In this document: positions 7,483 to 14,756 of the stretch, piece by piece
Numbering within the stretch: position 1 is the stretch's first letter
How the letters are laid out: every line of letters starts with the position of its first letter
Virus record (IMG/VR): IMGVR_UViG_3300022562_001883
Coordinates: 1-23,334 of that record
Reading direction: 5' to 3' (one strand)
DNA length: 23,334 nucleotides
Origin: a virus
Program-made: the position numbers and the translations under genes
The notes under the pieces: model-generated
Told to the model about the DNA's origin: nothing
The model's input: the letters and a program-made list of their open reading frames with translations, nothing else
Databases searched by the model: none

Positions 7483-7857
7483 ATGCCGCCTACCAATAAA
7501 AACAAAAGTAATAATACTCAAGAACCCAACTTTCCTGCTGGTACGCCAGATGAATTAAAAGACAGTAATCTTAAATATAGTCTTAGTAAGTTTGAGTACG
7601 ACTTATATCATGAAGAAGATGATGTAGCGGAGAAGGTAATAAGGGTAAAAAGAGTGTCTATGCCTAATAAAGGTGAGAAGTGGAAAATCTTCGAGGATAA
7701 CAAAGTTATGTTTGTCGTCGAGGGCTCTAAATTGACGAAGAAGGAAAAAGATTTCCTACGCACGATCGATGGGGTAAATTTTTTAATTTCTCAGTACAAG
7801 CAGGGCATCAAGTCCTTTAATTCTCTGAAAAACGAAATCAAGAAAAGATTGAAATAA
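7483..7857 (+). CDS. Unknown small charged protein
   Basis: A 124-residue hydrophilic protein of unknown family, directly behind the FAD gene. The first 25 residues are Asn/Pro-rich and probably disordered (TNKNKSNNTQEPNF). The rest is strongly charged, with an acidic patch (YHEEDDVAE) and a very basic C-terminal helix (SLKNEIKKRLK). KGEKWKIFEDNKVMFVVEGS looks like a small beta sheet. There is no membrane segment or cysteine motif. The short GTGAG-containing leader overlaps the FAD stop codon region. I cannot offer a function. Confidence 0.7.
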   Translation: MPPTNKNKSNNTQEPNFPAGTPDELKDSNLKYSLSKFEYDLYHEEDDVAEKVIRVKRVSMPNKGEKWKIFEDNKVMFVVEGSKLTKKEKDFLRTIDGVNFLISQYKQGIKSFNSLKNEIKKRLK

Positions 7858-7863
7858 TCGGAC

Positions 7864-7926
7864 TTGACGCTTTATTATTGATTCTTACATTGCGGGGAGC
7901 GGTTTGCTCCGACAGAGGTGTATTGC
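7864..7926 (+). promoter_or_regulatory. Candidate promoter and leader before exonuclease operon
   Basis: This stretch is among the longest non-coding gaps in the window (69 bases with its flanks). TTGACG at 7864-7869 and TACATT at 7886-7891 are 16 bases apart and resemble sigma70 -35 and -10 boxes. A 5-bp hairpin, GGAGC-GGTTT-GCTCC, lies at 7896-7910, and the SD AGAGGTG at 7914-7920 is 6 bases before the ATG at 7927. The -10 match is modest. There is no T run, so the hairpin is not an obvious terminator. Confidence 0.35.
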
Positions 7927-8547
7927 ATGAATTATGTATTTTATGTTGCTGATATTGAAACTACCGGCTTGGATTCTCATATCCATGACGTAATTGAATT
8001 GTCACTATCTAGAATAGGCGACTCAAGTGAAAACGCCCAAAAGACTTGGTGTTTTAAACCAATCAGTCCTGATAAGATTGATATGGGATCCCTGAAGGTT
8101 AACGGTCATAAACTAGAAGACCTATTGCATAAAACCAAGGAAGGGCGTGAGCGATATCTAGATCCCAACCTAGCGATAGTTGATGTAGAAAATTGGCTAT
8201 CCGAAGATGGCGTGCCAGCCGAGAAGAGATTTTTGATTGGACAAAACATCGGATTCGACAAGGATAGACTAGAACAACTTTGGATCAAATGCAATTCTAG
8301 AGATTCATTTCCCTTTGGTCGTAGACTAATGGATACGATGATGAATGAATTGTTTTTTGATTTTTGCCGCGGACAGTTTGCGGAAGGTTATGGCTTGAAC
8401 GCTTTGGTTAAAAAGTATGGCGTCAAGAATGAAAAGGCCCACACCGCTGCGGCTGACGTAAAAGCAACCAAAGAAGTATTTGAAAAGCAAGTCGAACTGA
8501 TGAGAAAGCTCATCAAGCTAGGAGAAGACGCCGGTCTTTTTAAATGA
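7927..8547 (+). CDS. DEDDh 3'-5' exonuclease
   Basis: A 206-residue exonuclease of the DnaQ/RNase T type. Residues and motifs: D9 and E11 in DIETTG (Exo I), D111 in NIGFDKDR (Exo II), and H172 with D177 in KAHTAAADVKA (Exo III), giving the DEDDh set complete, so it should degrade single-stranded DNA or RNA from the 3' end. The protein is one domain without a polymerase fusion. I start it at ATG 7927 rather than the in-frame GTG at 7918, because AGAGGTG at 7914-7920 is placed as an SD for the ATG and the GTG lies inside it. The last four bases overlap the glycosyltransferase-like gene (ATGA), so the two are co-translated. Confidence 0.9.
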   Translation: MNYVFYVADIETTGLDSHIHDVIELSLSRIGDSSENAQKTWCFKPISPDKIDMGSLKVNGHKLEDLLHKTKEGRERYLDPNLAIVDVENWLSEDGVPAEKRFLIGQNIGFDKDRLEQLWIKCNSRDSFPFGRRLMDTMMNELFFDFCRGQFAEGYGLNALVKKYGVKNEKAHTAAADVKATKEVFEKQVELMRKLIKLGEDAGLFK

Positions 8548-9515
8548 AAATTCTGTATGCAGCATCCAATAATCAAAATGCTAAGATTCAACTCTCTCGT
8601 TTCCTGAGAGCTATGGAAGGATCTGAGCATCAGATTAAGATAGCGGCATATAGAAAGTCATCTCCTTATTCTGTTAATATAGACTGGACGTTAGATGCCT
8701 GTTTGAATATCTATAGGCCAGATTTATTGTCGCTTCACAATGATAACTTAAGTATTTACGCCGAGCAAATCAAAAGTTGGGCGCCTGATTTAGTCATTAG
8801 TGATTTAGAATATTTCACTAGTTACATTGCAAGTGATTTGAATATCACGCTGTGGCAGTGTAGTTCCTCTATGATCAATTACGCTTTATCGCGTAAAGAG
8901 AAATACAATTTGGGGCTGTTTAAGTTCCATGCTCATATTTTGAATAGAGACATGCTGCATTCTCAGAGAATGATTAATATACTAGATAACTCGAATTGTA
9001 ATTTCGTTTATGCTCATTATGGCGATACAGTATCTCCACCCACTTTACAAGAAGGGTTTGAGTGGGTTAGGCCATACCATATTATCTCTAAAGAATACAT
9101 ACCGTGCCAGCATAATGTTGTGGCTGCGGTTTCGAGTCCCGATAAATCTTTGCTAAATTTTTTAGCAAAACATTCCGATAGCGTGGTTTTCCAAGAAGAC
9201 GTGCGTGAATATTATCCGAATCCGCAGGTCAAGGATATAAGGATCGAAGACGAATATTACTGTAACATTAAAAATTCCGACATTTTCGTTTGTCAGGGTC
9301 AGATGAGTTTCTTGGCCGATGCTTTTTACAATGGCAAGTATGCACACATTTTCCCAGACTATGAAGATACTGAATCTGTAACCAACAGCCAAATTACCCA
9401 AAAATTAGGGCTGGGACATGTTATGTCTTTCAAAGATAACTTTGCCCCAAAAGAAATACAACCAATGTATTCAGATTCAGTTAGGTATTTGCATCAATAT
9501 ATAGAGGAACTATGA
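8544..9515 (+). CDS. GT-B-like glycosyltransferase
   Basis: A 323-residue protein that reads as a GT-B-fold glycosyltransferase of the MurG/MJ1255-like type. The N-terminal domain opens MKILYAASN as a Rossmann start and has APDLVISDLEYFTSYIA at about 80-96, a pattern of PDLVISD plus a turn seen in this group, then a Gln/Cys-containing strand (ITLWQCSSS). The C-terminal domain ends with FVCQGQMSFLADAFYNGKYA and a following VTNSQITQKLGLG, resembling the donor-binding site of UDP-sugar transferases (G-H/M-x-x-xEAL...KLG). The usual Glu after the glycine loop is Asp here (LADAF). Donor and acceptor (phage DNA, tail or host envelope) are unknown. It lies between an exonuclease and a phosphatase gene with ATGA-type overlaps on both sides. 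Confidence 0.7.
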   Translation: MKILYAASNNQNAKIQLSRFLRAMEGSEHQIKIAAYRKSSPYSVNIDWTLDACLNIYRPDLLSLHNDNLSIYAEQIKSWAPDLVISDLEYFTSYIASDLNITLWQCSSSMINYALSRKEKYNLGLFKFHAHILNRDMLHSQRMINILDNSNCNFVYAHYGDTVSPPTLQEGFEWVRPYHIISKEYIPCQHNVVAAVSSPDKSLLNFLAKHSDSVVFQEDVREYYPNPQVKDIRIEDEYYCNIKNSDIFVCQGQMSFLADAFYNGKYAHIFPDYEDTESVTNSQITQKLGLGHVMSFKDNFAPKEIQPMYSDSVRYLHQYIEEL

Positions 9516-10153
9516 TGTATGTAGCCTTAGATATTGGCAACGTATTATGCCATGTTGATTTCAATCAGTTTTTGAACGATTTATCAGAAGCCCTTAACAT
9601 ATCAATAGATGATGCTATGTACTTCTTAAATCGTAGCCAGAAGCTACATGATTTAGGACTAACTGCAATGCGGGATGAATTAAGAGATCACTTCAAGATT
9701 AAGTCTCCTGTGGTTATTGATAAACTTCTAAAATCGTGGAATAATTCTATCAGACCGGATTTTGAAGTGTTAGATATGTTTAATAGCATGAGCGAGAAAC
9801 ATAATTTGAAAGTTGCATTAGTTTCTAACATCGGTATAGAGCACGCCGCTTTAATGGAACATGTATTAGATCATAATGGGTTCTTTCAAAACGCGATAAA
9901 GCATTTTAGTTGTAATGTGGGTGCAAGAAAACCCACACTTCTATATTATCAAAGTTTTCTAATGGAACATCCAGAATTCACTCATTGTGTTTACGTAGAC
10001 GATGCTATTGAAAATTTAGAAACAGGTAAGAGATTTGGATTTCAAACCTATCACTTTGCTTTAGATAAAATGGACACTACTGCAGAGCTACCTGAAATTG
10101 AAAAGTTAATACTTTCCACTGAAGAGATGCATAAAAACAGCAGGTGGCACTGA
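9512..10153 (+). CDS. HAD-family phosphatase, YihX-like
   Basis: A 213-residue haloacid-dehalogenase-fold hydrolase. Motif I is LDIGNVL with nucleophile D7, matching the FDLGNV of E. coli YihX (alpha-D-glucose-1-phosphate phosphatase), in which Gly replaces the usual second Asp. Motif II has S105 in VALVSNIG, motif III K140 in GARKP, and motif IV is DD at 163-164 in VYVDDAIEN. The helical cap near 15-85 is also as in YihX. It should dephosphorylate a small molecule, plausibly a sugar phosphate. The gene starts in the last four bases of the glycosyltransferase gene and has a good GAGGA SD. The pairing suggests joint sugar metabolism, but the exact substrate is inference. Confidence 0.8.
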   Translation: MMYVALDIGNVLCHVDFNQFLNDLSEALNISIDDAMYFLNRSQKLHDLGLTAMRDELRDHFKIKSPVVIDKLLKSWNNSIRPDFEVLDMFNSMSEKHNLKVALVSNIGIEHAALMEHVLDHNGFFQNAIKHFSCNVGARKPTLLYYQSFLMEHPEFTHCVYVDDAIENLETGKRFGFQTYHFALDKMDTTAELPEIEKLILSTEEMHKNSRWH

Positions 10154-10192
10154 TATATTCATTATGTTAGAGCCGACTAAAAAGGATATAAT

Positions 10193-10687
10193 ATGAGCAG
10201 TGATAACAAAGAAACAGTTAAAAGATTTCAGCAGCCAGGTCGTGTTAAGGTGGTACAAGGAAGTATTGTTAACCCACATAATGCTGGCCTGAGATTTGTG
10301 CTCAACGTAGCTAATACAGTTGGCAAAGCAGAGGGCCCAATGTATTCCCTCTTTGAAAAGAAATGGCCGAGCGTCAAACGAGAAGTTCGTGGCTGGTTCA
10401 CTACCCGTGATGGTAAGTATAAACTAGGTGCCGTGCATACTATGGCTGTACAGAGTGATACCTGGGTACTTAGTTTGCTATGTCAGGATGATGAGCTACA
10501 AACTCAGGATGACGCGTTGCGTACCTGCCTAAAAGAGGTTTGTAAATCAGCTAAATATGAAAAGGCTAGCGTTCATGTTTCTACAAAGCTAACCGATGCT
10601 TTACCAGCATTACAGCAACTTTTGACTGATGAGCTAGTCAATGAAGGTGTTTCTGTTTCTTTTTATGAAGAACCAGAAGCTCAGTGA
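10193..10687 (+). CDS. Divergent macro-domain protein
   Basis: A 164-residue protein whose plan fits a macro domain of the Poa1/TARG1/ALC1-like type, which bind or hydrolyse ADP-ribose compounds. The landmarks are VVQGSIVN at 20-27 (normally GDI), FVLNVANTVGKAEGPMYSLF at 35-54 (normally a binding-loop stretch with NAAN and GxG), KKWPS at 56-60 in place of the KKRFP of Poa1-like proteins, and KLGAVHT at 77-83. The glycine loop at the C-terminal side (GxGxxGG in the family) is missing: VSTKLTDALPALQQLL holds that place. The Asp of the first strand is replaced by Ser. It may therefore bind ADP-ribose weakly or have another ligand. AAGGA is 6 bases before the start; the stop overlaps the next GTG start (GTGA). 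Confidence 0.6.
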   Translation: MSSDNKETVKRFQQPGRVKVVQGSIVNPHNAGLRFVLNVANTVGKAEGPMYSLFEKKWPSVKREVRGWFTTRDGKYKLGAVHTMAVQSDTWVLSLLCQDDELQTQDDALRTCLKEVCKSAKYEKASVHVSTKLTDALPALQQLLTDELVNEGVSVSFYEEPEAQ

Positions 10688-11145
10688 TTTGGTTAACTAG
10701 TCATTTAGTTCTTCCCAAAGATAGACAATCTGATGATAACTCCATAATTTCGCATTATGGAATGACAAAACTCAAACCGGGGGATAGAGTTGATTGTCGT
10801 GTGAAGGCGTCCACCATAGTCAGCCCTTATAAAAGCTATGATGAGATAAAGACTTTCGAGATCGTCGCAAAAGACGGTCATGGATACTATCTGTATGTAC
10901 CTCATTACTATCATTTGAAGGATACTAAAGTAGCAGATAAACACCGATGTAAAGAGCTGGGTATAGACAAAAAGTTCCAAGATGAGAATATTGTCTATAT
11001 TCAAGAAAATCTAGTTGCTTTTGTCCATGACAGATTAGATGGCTTGGCCTGTAAGATTTGTAAAGAATTTTATCAATATTCTTCGGCAAATCAGGAAGAT
11101 GGCAGCCTAATTTGTTATTCTTGTCGTCAAAATCCATATCGATAA
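10684..11145 (+). CDS. Unknown protein with C-terminal zinc ribbon
   Basis: A 153-residue protein with an N-terminal beta-rich part and a C-terminal four-cysteine metal site: C123-x-x-C126 (CKIC) and C144-x-x-C147 (CYSC), with 17 residues between, a zinc-ribbon spacing. Zinc ribbons of this size often bind nucleic acid or protein. The middle has an aromatic patch (GYYLYVPHYYHLKDT). The start is GTG, overlapping the preceding stop as GTGA with only a weak SD; a second start could be the ATG 26 codons later (KLKPGDRV follows), so the N-terminus is uncertain. I do not recognise the family. Confidence 0.65.
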   Translation: MIWLTSHLVLPKDRQSDDNSIISHYGMTKLKPGDRVDCRVKASTIVSPYKSYDEIKTFEIVAKDGHGYYLYVPHYYHLKDTKVADKHRCKELGIDKKFQDENIVYIQENLVAFVHDRLDGLACKICKEFYQYSSANQEDGSLICYSCRQNPYR

Positions 11146-11160
11146 CCTAGCATTGTATTT

Positions 11161-11937
11161 ATGGCAGTTGACGCGGGCTTTGAAAGCTATTTTAACAAAT
11201 TGATTAGCGAGGTCAAGAGTTTGTTTACCTCGAAGGCGCCCCAGGCTACCCCTGCGCCTCAAAAGGAATTTGTAGCGTCTCCTGGTGGCTACAGCGCACC
11301 AATTCGCGGCACTTGGCACAACCTCGGAGGCTTTAGCCCAAGCATGGCTCGCTATGATGATTTAGCTAAAAATCCTAAAGCCACTAAGGGACGAGGTCAT
11401 TTTGGTGTAGATATGGGCGCACCGGCCGGAACTCCTGTTTATGCTGTGGGAGCGGGTACAGTGTCTACCACTGGTACAGATAAAATGGGCGGTAATATTG
11501 TAGGGGTACAGCATCCAGATGGTCTTTGGTCCTACTATGCTCATCTTTCTACTGTCAAAGTACAAAAAGGTGATAGAGTCGATAAAAACACCATTGTTGG
11601 AACGGTAGGTAACACAGGTAATCCAGGCAATCCTAAAGATCCATACGTGACTCAAGAAGGTGGCAGAACCTGGCCACACTTGCATTTCGGAGTTAAAGAT
11701 CACGGCCAATGGGTTGATCCCGCAAAACTATTCAGCATCCCACAGTATGACGCTGCTTATGCTAAAAATCCTGGTAAGTATCAAAAATTCTGGTTATCGG
11801 ATCAGTCTAAACAAGAGGCTCAGGCATTTAATATGCAACAACACATAGCGAATCGCCGAGTAGCCTTCTCTAGAGATGTGGATCGCTTGATGAAGGTAGC
11901 ATTTGAATTCGCCAAAGTTAGCGGTCGATCCAAGTAA
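11161..11937 (+). CDS. M23-family metallopeptidase
   Basis: A 258-residue lysostaphin/LytM-type endopeptidase that should cut peptide bridges of peptidoglycan. The zinc ligands are H80 and D84 (GHFGVDMG) and H175 (HLHFGV; H173 is the helper), with a catalytic H128 in YYAHL. The core strands GTPVYAVGAGTV and KGDRVDKNTIVGTVG follow the family. There is no signal peptide; a 40-residue Ala/Pro-rich N-terminus precedes the core. The C-terminus (about 205-258) is an extra helical part ending DRLMKVAFEFAKVSGRSK, so the protein may be virion-attached rather than soluble. No SD is visible within 15 bases of ATG 11161, which is unusual here. The last 20 bases overlap the convergent gene C2. Confidence 0.85.
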   Translation: MAVDAGFESYFNKLISEVKSLFTSKAPQATPAPQKEFVASPGGYSAPIRGTWHNLGGFSPSMARYDDLAKNPKATKGRGHFGVDMGAPAGTPVYAVGAGTVSTTGTDKMGGNIVGVQHPDGLWSYYAHLSTVKVQKGDRVDKNTIVGTVGNTGNPGNPKDPYVTQEGGRTWPHLHFGVKDHGQWVDPAKLFSIPQYDAAYAKNPGKYQKFWLSDQSKQEAQAFNMQQHIANRRVAFSRDVDRLMKVAFEFAKVSGRSK

Positions 11938-12250
11938 GAACTACTTCAATATTAGATAGTGTGTTGCCACTAGGTGGCGTTAGTAATGGTTTACCCGTAG
12001 AAAACCATACTTCATGTTTTTGGGTAGATGAATTGTATCCTTGCATCTTGAAGTATGTATTAAATCCGTGTGTTAGCTTGCCGGTAAGATTAGAATTATA
12101 CTCAACAAGTTGAGCACTCGGCCCATAAGTTTGTGTTGGTGTTTCAAAGAAACTAGAAAAATCATCGTTTCCTGCGTTCGCGGCATATTGACCATTCCAT
12201 TCTAGAAACGTCAAAAATCCATAAATGTTTTGGTCTAAAGCAATAGCCAT
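11918..12250 (-). CDS. Structural protein, family C (C2)
   Basis: A 110-residue protein paralogous to the 169-residue protein at 19546-20055. They share YFKMQGYN...Q-HEVWF versus YYKLVGYN...QTFETWV, and TPPSGNTLSNIEVVLTWI versus TPPSGHSLVNIKIVGRWI at the very end. The N-terminus (MAIALDQNIYGFLTFLEWNG) is its own. It lies six bases behind A3 with no good SD, so it is probably translated by coupling. Its 3' end overlaps the M23 gene on the other strand by 20 bases. It is likely a small virion-surface or baseplate partner of the A and B proteins, by context only. Confidence 0.75.
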   Translation of the reverse strand: MAIALDQNIYGFLTFLEWNGQYAANAGNDDFSSFFETPTQTYGPSAQLVEYNSNLTGKLTHGFNTYFKMQGYNSSTQKHEVWFSTGKPLLTPPSGNTLSNIEVVLTWIDR

Positions 12251-12256
12251 TTTAAA

Positions 12257-14755
12257 TCAGGTTAATCCACCCGCTCCATTCCACTGTAAATAAATTCCAT
12301 TCTGTAGATGTAGCCAGCGTGACGTTCCTTGTACGGTACCACCACCAGTATATGTACCACTTCCTGAACTTCCTGTTAATGTAAAGTGCGTGTTATCGAT
12401 TACAGTAATAACCCAAGTACCGTTGGCAGCAGTATTTCCTGTCACGTCCTTGATAATAACAGTTTGTCCGGTGGTTAAAGCATTGGCCGATGAAGTAGTA
12501 ATCTGGATTGGAGATGCATTGGTCGCACCACTGATAGTGGAGGTTGCTGTACTATCTGTGGTTAAAGTAAAATCTCCAAAATTGGTTCTGCCCTGTCTAA
12601 GGAACGGTGCTGTTCCCATAAATCTCTGGTTGAGAGACCAATAAATAGGTAAGTCAGTTCCATATGGAAGAGATAATCCGGGATTATTTAATTGCCCTGC
12701 CCAAATTTCCCAAGGGAATAACTCAGTAGCGCTAGTAAAAGGATTATCACCAGCATTTGCTGAAAATACGGGAGAAGATCCGCTTCCGTCAGCATACGTT
12801 AATCCCGCAATCATACACATTTCTGGTGCGCTATCACGATAGGTAAATCCAACATTGACTTGATTACCCCCTCTCATTCTGATACCCCCATAATCAGGAG
12901 TGGCACCGGTACTACTGCCATACACGAATATTCTGTTGCTATCTACCGGTAATGGTGAAGGTTCATTTTCTGGCAATCCAAATGTTATTAATCCGTTACT
13001 TCCGCCAGTTTGCGCTCTAGCATAACAAAAAACTGCTCTTCCAGTATCATCACCGACTGCCGTTATACGAGGAGCATTACTAGCATTGGCAGATCCTGTT
13101 ACCGTATATGCATAAGCGCTTCCAATCTGTATATTTCCGTCTAAATACTGTGGTGTAAGAGTTGTTATTCCGCCCGCAGTAAAATCACCAGATGAAATAC
13201 CACCATAGCCTACACTGATAGATGTATATGGAACTACAGACGGTACGTTGTACGGATCTATAGAAAGTCTAACTTGCCAGCCAGTTGAATGAGGACTTTG
13301 CAATAAAATTTTACTATTGAATGAAAGGGGGCCTGCCGTATAGCCCGTACGTGTTATAGTTCCGCCACTGGTATAAGTTCCGTTACCAGAAGAGCCGTTC
13401 AACAATACGGTATTATAACCATTAACAGTAATAGTCCAGGTACCATTAGCATTTGTATTGCCGTTAACCCCAGAGACAATAACTCGTTGTCCTGTTTTAA
13501 AATTACCCATTGTGGTAACATTATAGGTAATTTGTATAGGTGTAGTATTGGTAGCTGCCGTTACGCCCCAACTTGATTGACCTTCATTCGTCTGCAAGAC
13601 ATAGTTTGAAGCTTGTGTTTCAATTTCATATAACCACCAACTCATTCCGCTTTCTGGCGGTGGAGTGTCGGTTGATCGATAATTGATAGTATAAGAATTA
13701 GAAGCCGTATTCGTAGTCGTAATCTTAAATACTCCGGAATTTTTGGTTGGGTAAAGATTACTTTTTAGTACTAGAATGCGTCCGGTATCACCTGCAAAAG
13801 GAGCCGTACCATTTACAACTGTTCTGGCAGTAGATTCAACGCTAACTGCATAGACAGAAGGGGCGCCTCCAAAGTTAATACTGGCATTTGTTCCAGAAGC
13901 AATTAGCATTCCCCCTGGAAATAAAGTTTGCGCATTAGTTGTGTAAGCTCCTCCGCCAGTGCTTCCAACTAATTTTAACTGAGTAGAATTGATAACTTCC
14001 ACTTGATATGGATTGTAAGGAATAATGGTAGATATTGGGGAACCAGCTCCACCAATAGAAGCATATTCTCCCGTAGTCATGCCATGTGGAAATGTAGTTG
14101 TGATAGTCCACGGTGCACCCGAAGCGGCAAGTATTTTGTTTTGTCCGCACGTAACATTACCACCCGCAGATGTAACAGCTCCACCAACTGATGTGCTTCC
14201 TGTACCACCAGAACATCCTGTAAATGAGGTGGCAGTAACTCCAGTGTATGTTACTATTTGTGGGCCAGCACTGGTAACCACATAAATTGTTCCATTGGTT
14301 GGAAACCCTGTTGTTGAGGTTACGTTAATTGTAGCTGTGGGTAATGCTTGAACACCAGTTGTTGTAGTGGCAACTGTTGCTGTCATTGTTCCGGTGCCAC
14401 CAGTACAATTAGTAAAAGTAGTTGCGGTTGTACCAGAATATTTAACTCTTTGTATCCCGTCACTCGTGGTTACATAAATTAATCCACTTGCTGGAAAGCC
14501 GGAGGTAGATCCAACAGTAATTGTTGATTGAGGAAGTATTTGTCCGTTGGAAGCTACATCTATGTTAGTACTAGCAGACGCAGAAAAGGGCTGGCTATTA
14601 TCACTATCTAAATTGAAACCGGTTTGTCCAACTATTGAATAGCCCAATACCCTATGCATGAATAAGGCTAAACAGTATAGATATGGCGTGAAAAGCATAT
14701 TGCCAACATAACCAGAAGTGGCAGAAGGATAATCTCGTAAAACATGAACTGTCAT
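12257..14755 (-). CDS. Large structural protein, family A (A3)
   Basis: An 832-residue beta-rich protein of family A. Core landmarks: N-terminal LRDY and FMHRVLGYSIVG (about 32-43); GDTGRILVLKS (322-332); SNSYTINYRSTDTPPPES; KILLQSPHSTGWQVRL (482-497); GLPENEPSPLPVDSNRIFV; FMGTAPFLRQGRTNFGDF (712-729); the end WLHLQNGIYLQWNG. It holds two copies of the short LPQSTI module (about 66-127 and 133-190) and three copies of the FCCH-like domain (about 205-275 divergent, 400-467, 743-809). The last copy sits between the GRTNFGDF and WLHLQNG core segments. The start is 1 base from the B2 stop, with its GGAGG SD inside the last B2 codons. Likely a fibre, spike or other virion surface protein. Confidence 0.85.
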   Translation of the reverse strand: MTVHVLRDYPSATSGYVGNMLFTPYLYCLALFMHRVLGYSIVGQTGFNLDSDNSQPFSASASTNIDVASNGQILPQSTITVGSTSGFPASGLIYVTTSDGIQRVKYSGTTATTFTNCTGGTGTMTATVATTTTGVQALPTATINVTSTTGFPTNGTIYVVTSAGPQIVTYTGVTATSFTGCSGGTGSTSVGGAVTSAGGNVTCGQNKILAASGAPWTITTTFPHGMTTGEYASIGGAGSPISTIIPYNPYQVEVINSTQLKLVGSTGGGAYTTNAQTLFPGGMLIASGTNASINFGGAPSVYAVSVESTARTVVNGTAPFAGDTGRILVLKSNLYPTKNSGVFKITTTNTASNSYTINYRSTDTPPPESGMSWWLYEIETQASNYVLQTNEGQSSWGVTAATNTTPIQITYNVTTMGNFKTGQRVIVSGVNGNTNANGTWTITVNGYNTVLLNGSSGNGTYTSGGTITRTGYTAGPLSFNSKILLQSPHSTGWQVRLSIDPYNVPSVVPYTSISVGYGGISSGDFTAGGITTLTPQYLDGNIQIGSAYAYTVTGSANASNAPRITAVGDDTGRAVFCYARAQTGGSNGLITFGLPENEPSPLPVDSNRIFVYGSSTGATPDYGGIRMRGGNQVNVGFTYRDSAPEMCMIAGLTYADGSGSSPVFSANAGDNPFTSATELFPWEIWAGQLNNPGLSLPYGTDLPIYWSLNQRFMGTAPFLRQGRTNFGDFTLTTDSTATSTISGATNASPIQITTSSANALTTGQTVIIKDVTGNTAANGTWVITVIDNTHFTLTGSSGSGTYTGGGTVQGTSRWLHLQNGIYLQWNGAGGLT
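12329..12529 (-). repeat. FCCH-like module near the A3 C-terminus
   Basis: Residues about 743-809 of A3 (GATNASPIQITT to TYTGGGTVQ) form the FCCH-like module, including TGNTAANGTWVITVIDNTHF. In A1 and A2 the corresponding core site, between the GR-N(F/Y) and QH-R-G segments, holds no module. Confidence 0.75.
13355..13558 (-). repeat. FCCH-like module in the A3 middle
   Basis: Residues about 400-467 of A3 (NTTPIQITY to YTSGGTITRT) form another copy, with NGNTNANGTWTITVNGYNTV. It lies just before KILLQSPHSTGWQVRL, a core segment shared with A1 and A2. Confidence 0.7.
14186..14560 (-). repeat. Pair of short LPQSTI modules in A3
   Basis: Two copies in a row: LPQSTITVGSTSGFPASG...TYTG-like and LPTATINVTSTTGFPTNG...TYTGVTATSFTGCSGGTG. 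They sit near the N-terminus, before the FCCH-like copy and the GDTGRILVLKS core segment. Divergence between copies is high, so they are not recent DNA duplications. Confidence 0.7.
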
Positions 14756-14756
14756 T

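Noticed and set aside
7918-7926. GTG start for the exonuclease, three codons before the ATG.
   Set aside because: The GTG lies inside the AGAGGTG that serves as the SD for ATG 7927; homologues of this type start just before the first strand.
10187-10192. TATAAT directly before the macro-domain gene.
   Set aside because: It is part of the spacer between the AAGGA SD and the ATG and ends at the start codon.
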